A stretch of DNA of 12,548 nt, from the NCBI GenBank assembly GCA_017610245.1, contig JAFCCK010000014.1, forward strand, positions 1 through 12,548, given 5' to 3'. The notes under the pieces are model-generated. The model worked only from the letters and a program-made list of their open reading frames with translations, was not told the origin of the DNA and made no database searches. The number at the start of each line of letters is the position of its first letter. The first letter of the stretch is position 1. Shown here piece after piece: positions 5,821-12,548 of this stretch. Source of the DNA: Candidatus Iainarchaeum sp. (lineage in GTDB: Archaea; Iainarchaeota; Iainarchaeia; Iainarchaeales; GCA-2688035). Made by a program: the position numbers and the translations under genes.

Positions 5821-7581
5821 TTATCCAAGGCTGAGGCGGTTCCTTTCCATGAACTCCTGCCTTTTACCTGGATTCCAGTTGTTAACGCGAGTGAAATAGC
5901 CCACAACCCTATTCATGTAATCTGCAATGGGGGCACTACATGTGCTGCAGCGCTGCAGCTTGCCCCTTGCTACATGCCCATTGCTGCAGATGCTAAAATC
6001 AGGGGAGAAAGTGAAATAGGCGAGCTCGCTGTGTGAGAGCTTCCGCAGCAGCTCAAGCATTGATTCTTTTGGCGGGAGGGATTCGCCAATCCAAAAGTGG
6101 GTTATGACACCGCCAGTAAAGTAGCTATGGAACTGCTCCTCAATCCTTGCCTTGTCAAACAAATCTATTTGCTCGCTGTATGGGACGTGTGTACTATTAG
6201 TATAGTAGTATGCTCCCTTCTTTCCCTGTACTGCTGCCTTTTCCCCGAACTTTTTCCTATCAAATGAGGCAAGCTTGTGTGAAGCGCTCTCAGCAGGGGT
6301 TTGTTCAAGGGTAAAGGGAACCCCTTCCTTGTTCGAGAATTCTGAAATTCTCTGGGAAAGGTGCTTTATTATTTTTTTCCCAAGAGCAAGACCATGCTGC
6401 ATATGGATTGGCTCCTGGATGAGGTTGAGCAGGCATTCATTTAAGCCGATTACTCCAATTGTGAGGTTTCTGCTCTTGAGCTCGTAGTAGGGAATGCCCT
6501 CCCTGCTCTTGTTTTTGAGGAAAGGAAGGAGTTTCCACTCATTCAATGAAAGTGCTATCAGCGAATTGCTTTCAAGCAAAGCCCTTTTTGCCTTCTCCAG
6601 AGCAGAATCCAACAGCTCAAAAAACCGGGATTCATTTTTTGCCCTTAAGCCGAGCTGCGGCAGATTGATTGATAATACTTTGTTGCTACCGCCTCCAATG
6701 CCGCCAGACTGCCAGACGCCGCCAGAATGCTCTATAAGGAGATGGCAGCACATTGCATGCACATATTTCTCATTCAGGTAGTCAGTCGTGAGGTTGAAGA
6801 AGTAGGGCGAGCCTGTTTTTCTTGCTGTTTCAATTGTTTCCAGCCATAGCTCATCACTCCAGTCCAAATCTTTTGTGATGGCTGTTGTAATGAGCGGGAA
6901 AGTGAATGGCAAACCATTTGCTTGACCTTCCCTCATAACCTGCATCAGTGCCTTGTATATTGCCCTTGCCTCTTCCCCAAACGAGGAATATGTTTCATTT
7001 AGGCGCTTGCCGGCATAAACGGCTTTTTCTTCAGCCAGATAGCTTGGGCATTTTACCCTGAGCCCAATATTTGTGAAGGCTGATTGCGCTCCCATCCTAT
7101 TGGACTGGTTGAGCTGGAACACAAGGCCCTGCACTAGCTGCTTTATTTCTTTAAAAGGGAGGCTGTCGTGAGCAGCATACGGTGCCATAAACCAATTGAA
7201 GTAGTCTATCGCTTGCGCGCCAGAAAAGAATTGTTGGCTGTGGAAGAGGAATGCCATGGTTTGGTAGAGCGCGGCAGAAAAGTGTTTGGCAGGATTGCTC
7301 TTGCAATGGGGGAAACGCAGACCATCGAGCAGAAAAAGCCGCGCGTCAATGCCATTGCAGTATGGTTTGAATGGGGAGTGCAGCGTGTGGATGTAAATCT
7401 CACTATTTTGATGGGCCTCCTTAACCTGCTTACCATAGAGGTTGCTAAGGGCAAATTCCTCCTTTGCCTGGCCGGCAATGTAGAGGTCAATCATCGAGGG
7501 AGAAAGCTGCGTGTTGCTGTTCTCGCGCAGCAGCCAGGTTTTTCTTTTGAGCGCGTCTTCAACCAATTTGTTTGAATCCAT
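5821..7581 (-). CDS. nrdD: Anaerobic (class III) ribonucleoside-triphosphate reductase
   Basis: Cytoplasmic glycyl-radical enzyme that reduces ribonucleoside triphosphates to deoxy forms without oxygen. The protein has 586 residues. Family features in order: YCNGIDARLFLLDGL at 74-88, the active-site Cys region MCCHL at 277-281, GGGSNKVLSINLPQLG at 296-311, GVIGLNECL at 376-384, EQTPAESASHKLASFD at 426-441, YYTNSTHVP at 459-467, and the C-terminal radical loop RVVGYF with Gly561 as the likely radical site, followed by NNWNPGKRQEF. A zinc site precedes it, but as C532-x3-H536...C545-x2-C548 rather than four Cys. No N-terminal ATP-cone is present: the catalytic domain begins almost at residue 1, so allosteric activity control through that domain is missing. 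The activase NrdG is not in the window; the radical SAM gene nearby has a B12 domain and is not NrdG-like. ATG 7581 fits the TATA box at 7607-7614. Confidence 0.95.
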   Translation of the reverse strand: MDSNKLVEDALKRKTWLLRENSNTQLSPSMIDLYIAGQAKEEFALSNLYGKQVKEAHQNSEIYIHTLHSPFKPYCNGIDARLFLLDGLRFPHCKSNPAKHFSAALYQTMAFLFHSQQFFSGAQAIDYFNWFMAPYAAHDSLPFKEIKQLVQGLVFQLNQSNRMGAQSAFTNIGLRVKCPSYLAEEKAVYAGKRLNETYSSFGEEARAIYKALMQVMREGQANGLPFTFPLITTAITKDLDWSDELWLETIETARKTGSPYFFNLTTDYLNEKYVHAMCCHLLIEHSGGVWQSGGIGGGSNKVLSINLPQLGLRAKNESRFFELLDSALEKAKRALLESNSLIALSLNEWKLLPFLKNKSREGIPYYELKSRNLTIGVIGLNECLLNLIQEPIHMQHGLALGKKIIKHLSQRISEFSNKEGVPFTLEQTPAESASHKLASFDRKKFGEKAAVQGKKGAYYYTNSTHVPYSEQIDLFDKARIEEQFHSYFTGGVITHFWIGESLPPKESMLELLRKLSHSELAYFTFSPDFSICSNGHVARGKLQRCSTCSAPIADYMNRVVGYFTRVNNWNPGKRQEFMERNRLSLG

Positions 7582-7606
7582 TGCAATAGTAATAGTGAAA
7601 AAGTGG

Positions 7607-7614
7607 TATTTATA
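7607..7614 (-). promoter_or_regulatory. TATA box of nrdD
   Basis: A near-consensus TATAAATA on the minus strand, centred about 30 bases upstream of the nrdD ATG at 7581. There is no ribosome binding site between them, so a leaderless or nearly leaderless mRNA is inferred. Confidence 0.75.
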
Positions 7615-7741
7615 GGTTGCATTTTGGGCAGGGGTCTCGGCATGCCAGAAAATTTCTTGAGGAATTATTTAAACATAAATCTTTTGCTTGTAAGAAGACA
7701 TTGTTAATCTTGAACAGTTAATAGGGAATTATTTGCACCGC

Positions 7742-7749
7742 TTTAAAAA
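7742..7749 (+). promoter_or_regulatory. TATA box of aglB, fixing its start at 7775
   Basis: TTTAAAAA is centred about 29 bases upstream of the ATG at 7775. The longer frame from TTG 7733 or ATG 7754 would start before or just after this box, so transcription from it could not include them. Confidence 0.65.
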
Positions 7750-7774
7750 TTTAATGCAGTTCAATTTCTTTTGC

Positions 7775-9898
7775 ATGGAAGGAAGTGTAGTTGGACTATT
7801 GCAAAACAGGATTGCAGCAATCAACAAAAAGGAAGCGTTTCTCCTTATTATGCTGTTTCTGCTAGCATTTGGAATGCGGGGCCACTTGGCAAAGTATGAC
7901 CTCCTTTTTGGCTTTGACTCTTACTACCACGCGAGAATGAACGCTTACGTGATACAGACTGGTGCAGCACCAGAGCTTGATACAATGAGCTGGTATGGCG
8001 ACATACATGGGCAAGGAGGAGCACCATTGCCTGGAAGTGTAAAGTTCTTCTGGGCATTCAACGCAGTGATGTACAAGATTATGACGCTGGGTGCGCCCTA
8101 TGATAAAGAAACATGGATTAACATTGTGAAGATTCTGCCTGCATTTTATGGTGCGCTGATTAGTGTTGCAATGTATTTCCTCGGCAAGGAGCTGTATGGG
8201 AAAAAAGCGGGCTATGCAATGGCTTTCGTTGCAGCAATAATTCCTGCATTCGTATACAGGACAATGGGTGGTTTTCTGGAAGAAGACTGTTTGGGCTTTC
8301 TCTGGATGGTTATTGGCTTGGTGTTCTTTGTAAAGGCAGTAAAGAGGCCGGAATTCACGAGGAGGAAGATTGGTTTTGCGGCAGCAAGCGGAATTTTCTT
8401 TGGGCTGATGGCATTCACATGGCAGATGTTTTTGCTCATTCCAATAACTATTGTAATGTATTCCGTTTTCGCTTTCATCAATATCTATGCCGAAAAGGGG
8501 TCGAAGGCTGTAATTCCATTCGCTGGGCTTACCACTGTTTCAATAGCAGTGTTCGCAGCCCTGACGTTATTTGTTGATGGGGGCTTGTGGATATCCCGCT
8601 CGTTTGCTTACCTATACGACAGCGTTCCGGTTTCAATGTCATGGCTTGTGTTTGGAGCAGGCATTGTTTTGCTGGTAGGGATAGCATACCTAATGTTCCT
8701 GGGCGAGAAAAGCAAAACTGTGAGCGAACCGAGAAATAAAACAATCAAGCTGATTGCAATGCTGTTTTTATTCGGCATACTTCTTGTTCTTGTAACAATA
8801 ATAATGACTGCCCCTAACTTGTGGGCACCAGCCGGTGTCCTGGGAAAAAGCGTTGGGGAGGAATCCCCAGGGCGAAATTACTTTGGGGAGAAATACAATG
8901 CCTTGATTGTGCTGCCCTATATCGCCTTTTTGCTCATTCCTTGGAGGGTTTACAGGAAGAGGAATGACCATCTAAGTATATTGGTGTTCTTCTGGATTCT
9001 TGCAACCTTTTTCATGGCGTGGTATAAGCTAAAATTCACTTATACCTTCGGGCTGCCGATTGCCGCAGCTGCAGGCGTTGTAACAGCAGAGCTATTCCAT
9101 TTTCTAGGCAACAGGACAGAGTTTGAAAAGAAGACCATTTTGCTTGCGTTGGGCTTTATATTTCTGATAGGAGCGGCAGCTGGCTCCTTGTTCATTGAGG
9201 ACAAGGTGCCGAGCATTGAGCAGGCTGTCCCAGACTGGAAAACTGCATTGAAATGGTTGAGCGAGGAAACTCCACAAGATGCCAAGATATTCAACTGGTG
9301 GGATTATGGGCATTGGATCAGCTTTGTTGGGGAGAGAGCTGTCTTAACCGACAACAGAAACCTTTACATGGAGAACCTTCAGGATGTGGCCAAATTTATC
9401 ATAACTCCGGATTTGAATGAAGGGTTGCATATTGTAAAGAGCTATGACTCTGATTATGTTATTGTGAGCTTTGATGGTTTCCAGAAGATGGTCAGCTATT
9501 CCTTATATGCGTTCAATGTTGAGAATGCAGACGACCCTAGAATTTTACCATACAGGACAGGCCCAATTTTTGTTGCTGTTTGCAATAGTGTGATAGAAAA
9601 CAATGAAACAAAGTTTGTGTGCGGAGGCAATGTCTTAAACCAAGCTCAAGCAATTGCGTTGAAGAGTGACTGGACAGACCAGCCAAGGCAGCTTTATGAG
9701 GGCAGGGTTCCAATATTCATTTATATGGACAAAGATAACTATGCAATGTATGCTTTGAATCCCGCAGCAAACAACAGCATGTTGGCAAAGCTCTGGTTTA
9801 ACAATCCAGATGCAATGCTCTTCTTCGAAGAGGTTTATGGTAAAGGGGGCATCAAGATTTTCAGGATAAAGAAGGATATGCTCGCAACTCTTGATTGA
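7775..9898 (+). CDS. aglB: Oligosaccharyltransferase AglB/STT3 (N-glycosylation)
   Basis: Transfers the lipid-linked glycan to Asn in N-x-S/T sequons on the outer face of the membrane. From ATG 7775 it has 707 residues; positions below use that start. The first outer loop has FDSYYH at 47-52 (metal-binding Asp48), the second acidic motif is E169-E-D171 in GGFLEEDCLGF, the SVxE-type loop GKSVGEESPG is at 357-366 with E362 as the likely catalytic-loop Glu, and the signature WWDYG is at 508-512. About 12 or 13 membrane helices fill residues 20-475, followed by a roughly 225-residue soluble C-terminal domain. The DK/MI motif that follows WWDYG cannot be assigned with confidence; D567 and K571 lie in the expected area but with unusual spacing. 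The frame extends upstream to TTG 7733, but the TATA box position favours 7775. It lies upstream of the gpt-alg14-alg13 operon on the same strand, with a separate promoter between. Confidence 0.95.
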   Translation: MEGSVVGLLQNRIAAINKKEAFLLIMLFLLAFGMRGHLAKYDLLFGFDSYYHARMNAYVIQTGAAPELDTMSWYGDIHGQGGAPLPGSVKFFWAFNAVMYKIMTLGAPYDKETWINIVKILPAFYGALISVAMYFLGKELYGKKAGYAMAFVAAIIPAFVYRTMGGFLEEDCLGFLWMVIGLVFFVKAVKRPEFTRRKIGFAAASGIFFGLMAFTWQMFLLIPITIVMYSVFAFINIYAEKGSKAVIPFAGLTTVSIAVFAALTLFVDGGLWISRSFAYLYDSVPVSMSWLVFGAGIVLLVGIAYLMFLGEKSKTVSEPRNKTIKLIAMLFLFGILLVLVTIIMTAPNLWAPAGVLGKSVGEESPGRNYFGEKYNALIVLPYIAFLLIPWRVYRKRNDHLSILVFFWILATFFMAWYKLKFTYTFGLPIAAAAGVVTAELFHFLGNRTEFEKKTILLALGFIFLIGAAAGSLFIEDKVPSIEQAVPDWKTALKWLSEETPQDAKIFNWWDYGHWISFVGERAVLTDNRNLYMENLQDVAKFIITPDLNEGLHIVKSYDSDYVIVSFDGFQKMVSYSLYAFNVENADDPRILPYRTGPIFVAVCNSVIENNETKFVCGGNVLNQAQAIALKSDWTDQPRQLYEGRVPIFIYMDKDNYAMYALNPAANNSMLAKLWFNNPDAMLFFEEVYGKGGIKIFRIKKDMLATLD

Positions 9899-9935
9899 TG
9901 GAAGCATGCCGGAACATTGCGGAAAATTCATTTTA

Positions 9936-9943
9936 TTTAAAAC
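9936..9943 (+). promoter_or_regulatory. TATA box of the gpt-alg14-alg13 operon
   Basis: TTTAAAAC is centred about 27 bases upstream of the ATG at 9966. No Shine-Dalgarno lies between, so the first gene is probably translated from a leaderless mRNA. It sits in the 67-base gap after aglB, so the operon can be transcribed separately from aglB. Confidence 0.7.
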
Positions 9944-9965
9944 TTTTTGGTAGGTTAATTGTGGT

Positions 9966-11009
9966 ATGATTTCTTTCTTGCTAACGCTCGCCCTATCGTT
10001 CTTTAGCTCTTTTTTGGTTGCATATGCCATCTTGCCGTTTATAATAGAAAGAATGCTTGCTCGCGGCATTCACGGCGTCGACCTCAACAAATTGGAAAAG
10101 CCCAGAGTCGCAGAAATGGGCGGCACAGCAGTATGGCTTGGCTTTTCAGCAGGGATTCTCGCATCAATATTCTCATTCTCATACCTCAATAGCCTGGAGC
10201 TTAATCTAACGCTGCTGTTGGCGGGCTTCAGCACGGTGATGCTTGTAGGATTTCTTGGTGTTATAGATGATTTGATTGGGTGGAAAAAAGGATTGAAGCA
10301 ATGGCAGCACGCCTTAATACCTGTTTTTGCTGCTTTGCCCCTTATGGCTGTAAAGGCAACAAACCCGCCAATACTGCTTCCCTTTATTGGGATTGTTCCT
10401 GCTGAATATATGATTCCTTTCTTTGGCATTGTTTCCTTTGGAGCAATTTACTCGCTCGTGCTTGTTCCGGTGGGAGTAACGGGAGCGAGCAATGCAACAA
10501 ACATGTTGGCAGGATTGAATGGGTTAGAGGTAGGGCTTGGAGTAATTATTACGGCAACGTTGCTTATAATTTCCTTTATGGAAGGCCGCATTGAATCAGC
10601 AATAATCGCCGTTGCCATGCTCGCTGCATTACTTGCTTTCCTTCGCTTCAACTGGTTCCCGGCAAAGATATTTGGGGGGGATTCCCTCACGCTTATGATT
10701 GGGGCAAGCTTTGCAACAATTGCCATCTTGGGCAACATGGAGAAAATAGGCATTCTGATAATGCTGCTTTACTTCATTGAACTCGTTTTGAAGGCTCGCT
10801 ACCGCTTCAACGTTGAAAGCTTCGGCATTCCAACTAAGGAGGGGTTTTTGAGGCCATTGACAAAAAGCGGTAGCTTGACGCACATTGTGATGCGTCGTGG
10901 AAAATTCAATGAAAAGCAGGTTGTGGGCATCATTTTGGCAGGGCAGGTTATTGTAAGCATTGTTGTATTTGCCCTCTACTACTTCAAGCTGTTTAGGTTT
11001 TTGATATGA
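9966..11009 (+). CDS. GPT/Alg7-like UDP-GlcNAc:dolichyl-phosphate GlcNAc-1-P transferase
   Basis: Would make the first lipid-linked intermediate of N-glycan synthesis by moving a HexNAc-1-phosphate (probably GlcNAc) from UDP-sugar to dolichyl phosphate. The protein has 347 residues and about ten membrane helices. Motifs of the polyprenyl-phosphate transferase superfamily (MraY/WecA/GPT, GT4): KPRVAEMGG at 45-53, GVIDD at 98-102 (catalytic/Mg Asp pair), NATNMLAGLNGLE at 176-188, and FGGDS at 236-240. The LAG-x-NG-x-E version of the third motif is that of eukaryotic Alg7/DPAGT1; bacterial MraY and WecA have DG-x-DG instead. A cytoplasmic loop near SLTHIVMRRGKFNEKQVV closes the protein. It starts the operon; its TGA overlaps the next ATG as ATGA (11006-11009), indicating coupled translation. 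The family is secure; the exact sugar (GlcNAc or another HexNAc) is inferred. Confidence 0.92.
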   Translation: MISFLLTLALSFFSSFLVAYAILPFIIERMLARGIHGVDLNKLEKPRVAEMGGTAVWLGFSAGILASIFSFSYLNSLELNLTLLLAGFSTVMLVGFLGVIDDLIGWKKGLKQWQHALIPVFAALPLMAVKATNPPILLPFIGIVPAEYMIPFFGIVSFGAIYSLVLVPVGVTGASNATNMLAGLNGLEVGLGVIITATLLIISFMEGRIESAIIAVAMLAALLAFLRFNWFPAKIFGGDSLTLMIGASFATIAILGNMEKIGILIMLLYFIELVLKARYRFNVESFGIPTKEGFLRPLTKSGSLTHIVMRRGKFNEKQVVGIILAGQVIVSIVVFALYYFKLFRFLI

Positions 11010-11452
11010 AGCTTTGTTTGGCTGCCTCAGCAGGCGGACACTTGACAGAATTGCTGCAGTTGCAGCAGGCATGGAATGGCAAGCAGCATTACTTTGTTTC
11101 CGATAGGAGGAGCAATGCTGTTGCACTTGCAAAAAAGGAGAGGGTTTATTTCGTACGATGCCCGAGGAGAAACCCCTTGGCTTTTTTGCTGAATGTCTTC
11201 CAGTCGTTAAAAATTTTTATGATGGAAAAACCAGATGTTGTAATCAGCACTGGGGCAGATACGGCAATCGCAACATGCCTCATAGCAAAGCTGTTTGGAA
11301 AGAGGGTTATTTTTATTGAAAGCTTCTGCAGAATCAGGGAGCCAAGCCTTAGCGGAAAAATAATGTACAGGTTTGCGGACCTCTTTCTGGTGCAGTGGCG
11401 CGATAATTTAAAATTTTTCCCGAAAGCGGAATTCAGGGGAAGTGTTTTTTGA
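11006..11452 (+). CDS. Alg14-like (PssD-type) glycosyltransferase subunit
   Basis: Membrane-recruiting, acceptor-side half of the two-part UDP-GlcNAc transferase that adds the second sugar to the lipid-linked first sugar. The protein has 148 residues with family motifs in order: SAGGHLTELL at 8-17, KPDVVISTGADTA at 75-87, FIES at 103-106, R-x-R-E-P-S-L-S-G-K around 109-118, LVQW at 128-131 and a terminal RGSVF matching the G-V-L-F end of Alg14. Eukaryotic Alg14 has an N-terminal membrane anchor; here the protein begins directly at the first strand, so attachment must come from the hydrophobic NPLAFLLNVFQSLKIFM segment at 56-72 or from GPT itself. The start overlaps the gpt stop by four bases (ATGA) and its own TGA overlaps the alg13 ATG (TGATG). 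Confidence 0.88.
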   Translation: MKLCLAASAGGHLTELLQLQQAWNGKQHYFVSDRRSNAVALAKKERVYFVRCPRRNPLAFLLNVFQSLKIFMMEKPDVVISTGADTAIATCLIAKLFGKRVIFIESFCRIREPSLSGKIMYRFADLFLVQWRDNLKFFPKAEFRGSVF

Positions 11453-11928
11453 TGGCTAGGGTATTTGTGAGTGTTGGGACACACCCCCAGCCCTTTGACA
11501 GGCTGTTGAGGGAAATTGACAAATTGGTGCAGCAAGGAAGGCTGAAAGGGAAGGTGTTCGCCCAGATAGGGAACAGCGGCTATGAGCCAAAGAATTTTGC
11601 TTTTAAGAGGTTTGTTGAGGAGAAGGAATATGAAGGGAGCTTCAGGAAAACAGACATTGTTGTCAGCCATGGGGGGGCGGGCACTATTATCAATGCCTTA
11701 CGCTTTGGCAAAAGGCTTGTGGTTGTGCCTCGGCTGCAGCGTTTTGGCGAGCACACAAATGACCATCAGCTGGATTTGGCAGCTGCCTTGGAAAAGCAGG
11801 GGAAGTGTATTGCTGTAAGGGAAATTTCGCAACTTGAGAAGGCATTGGGAATGGCAAGTAACTTTAAGCCGAGGCTTGCTTCCAACAGGGAAATGCTGGT
11901 GAAGAGAATCAAGGCATTCTTGGAGTAG
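11452..11928 (+). CDS. Alg13-like (PssE-type, GT28 C-terminal) glycosyltransferase subunit
   Basis: Catalytic, UDP-sugar-binding partner of Alg14. The protein has 158 residues and equals the C-terminal domain of GT28/MurG-type enzymes: VFVSVGTHPQPFD at 4-16, the nucleotide-sugar motif SHGGAGT at 72-78, VVVPR at 90-94 and EHTNDHQLDLA at 100-110, the H-Q-x-x-x-A motif seen in Alg13 and MurG. I chose ATG 11452, which overlaps the alg14 stop as TGATG; the TTG just before it is not needed. The order alg14 then alg13, as two separate cistrons, matches bacterial pssD-pssE. The direct overlap implies the two products are made in step and form a complex. The GT2 gene follows 5 bases after the stop. 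Confidence 0.88.
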   Translation: MARVFVSVGTHPQPFDRLLREIDKLVQQGRLKGKVFAQIGNSGYEPKNFAFKRFVEEKEYEGSFRKTDIVVSHGGAGTIINALRFGKRLVVVPRLQRFGEHTNDHQLDLAAALEKQGKCIAVREISQLEKALGMASNFKPRLASNREMLVKRIKAFLE

Positions 11929-11933
11929 TTTCT

Positions 11934-12548
11934 ATGGCAAGTAAAAAGGTAAGCATTGTAATACTGAACTGGAATGGGAAGGAATTGGTGAAGAATTGCC
12001 TTAAATCGATCAAGCGAAACACCATTTATCCAAACTATGAAGTGATAGTGGTTGATAATGGTAGCAAGGACGGGAGCATTGAAATGCTTAAAGGGATGAA
12101 GCAGAAGGGCTTGATTCAGAAGCTTATTTTGAATCGCACCAACCTTGGTTTTGCTGCAGCGAACAACCAGGGCTTCAAGGCTGCTTCTGGGCAATACTAC
12201 TTCATGCTCAACAATGATACGCTTGCAACAAAAGGCTGGCTTGAAAATGCTGTGAAGGTGCTGGAATCAGATGGGAGAATAGCTGCTGTAGGGTCGAGAA
12301 TGGTTGATTTGGATGATTGGGAGAGGAAGGGCTTTATAGTGGGAAACGACAGGGAGAAGCTGACAGTGTGCGGCGGCGCAATGCTAATGAGAAAGAGCGT
12401 TGTTGATGAAATTGGAACACTGGATGCTGTGCATTTCTCGCCTATTTATGGTGAGGAGCAGGACTGGTGCTACAGGGCGCACAATAAGGGGTACAAGATG
12501 GTTGAAACTGATAAGAGCGTAATAATCCATTTGGGAAGTATTGACACA
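11934..12548 (+). CDS. Family 2 glycosyltransferase, 3' end cut by window
   Basis: GT-A fold inverting glycosyltransferase, open to the window end (205 codons, no stop). Motifs: VSIVILNWNG at 6-15, EVIVVDNGSKDGS at 36-48 (nucleotide-binding Asp41), NRTNLGFAAANNQG at 67-80, MLNNDT at 91-96 (metal-binding position, N-N-D here), GGAMLMRKSV at 147-156, and GEEQDWCYR at 173-181 with the E/D pair expected for the catalytic base. This is the rhamnosyltransferase-like branch of GT2, common in surface-glycan loci; the sugar cannot be told. ATG 11934 lies 5 bases after the alg13 stop, with GGAG at 11922-11925 as ribosome binding site inside the end of alg13. It is therefore probably the fourth gene of the gpt operon and a candidate for adding the third or later sugar of the N-glycan. 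Confidence 0.9.
   Translation, partial: MASKKVSIVILNWNGKELVKNCLKSIKRNTIYPNYEVIVVDNGSKDGSIEMLKGMKQKGLIQKLILNRTNLGFAAANNQGFKAASGQYYFMLNNDTLATKGWLENAVKVLESDGRIAAVGSRMVDLDDWERKGFIVGNDREKLTVCGGAMLMRKSVVDEIGTLDAVHFSPIYGEEQDWCYRAHNKGYKMVETDKSVIIHLGSIDT

Larger units (their letters stand above)
7582..7774. other. Divergent intergenic region between nrdD and aglB
   Basis: About 190 bases with no gene that I can support. It holds the nrdD TATA box and the aglB TATA box on opposite strands. Between them are an 8-bp perfect palindrome GGCATGCC (7639-7646), a short hairpin AATTTC-TTGA-GGAATT (7651-7666) and a further TATA-like ATTTAAAC (7667-7674) with no assigned gene. These could be regulator sites or a small transcript; the sequence does not decide. 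Confidence 0.5.

Noticed and set aside
7168..7575. 135-codon open frame on the plus strand inside nrdD
   Set aside because: It lies wholly antisense to a clear NrdD protein and encodes no recognisable domain; the same applies to the other frames opposite real genes, such as 1332-2024 and 10629-11132 on the minus strand.
7733..7774. AglB start at TTG 7733 or ATG 7754
   Set aside because: The aglB TATA box (7742-7749) lies inside or directly next to this extension; the ATG at 7775 is at the right distance and the extra residues are not AglB-like.

Overview
The window is from an archaeon. The evidence is a TATA-binding protein gene, TATA boxes placed 24-30 bases upstream of starts that lack a Shine-Dalgarno sequence (leaderless transcripts), an AglB/STT3 oligosaccharyltransferase, a eukaryote-like GPT/Alg7 enzyme and an Alg14/Alg13 pair. 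A free-standing 5S rRNA gene and an anaerobic (class III) ribonucleotide reductase fit an anaerobe with scattered rRNA genes. A small-genome (DPANN-type) archaeon is plausible, but this is inference and the lineage cannot be fixed from this sequence alone.

Layout. 1-441 (+): the 3' part of the TBP gene. 476-1045 (-): a small membrane protein of unknown function, convergent with tbp. 1130-1247 (+): a 5S rRNA gene with its own promoter and a T-run terminator. 1329-3530 (+): a GT-C type membrane glycosyltransferase split by a -1 frameshift in a G6 run, followed by a flippase-like (LPG-synthase TM / UPF0104) membrane protein. 3527-7581 (-): three genes, transcribed in the order nrdD, class I methyltransferase, B12-domain radical SAM enzyme. 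7775-9898 (+): AglB/STT3. 9966-12548 (+): GPT/Alg7-like GlcNAc-1-phosphate transferase, Alg14-like, Alg13-like and a family 2 glycosyltransferase cut by the window end.

How the genes work together. The right third reads as an N-glycosylation locus. GPT would load a sugar phosphate onto dolichyl phosphate. The Alg14/Alg13 pair would add the second sugar. GT2 and GT-C enzymes could extend the glycan, and AglB would transfer it to Asn in proteins outside the membrane. gpt, alg14 and alg13 are joined by ATGA and TGATG stop/start overlaps, and the GT2 gene follows 5 bases later, so these four look like one coupled operon. The GT-C/flippase pair and perhaps the methyltransferase/radical SAM pair may also serve surface glycan or lipid chemistry, but that is weaker inference.

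No tRNA, CRISPR array, insertion sequence or phage gene was seen. No stretch longer than 300 bases lacks a gene; the longest gap, about 190 bases between nrdD and aglB, holds divergent promoters.
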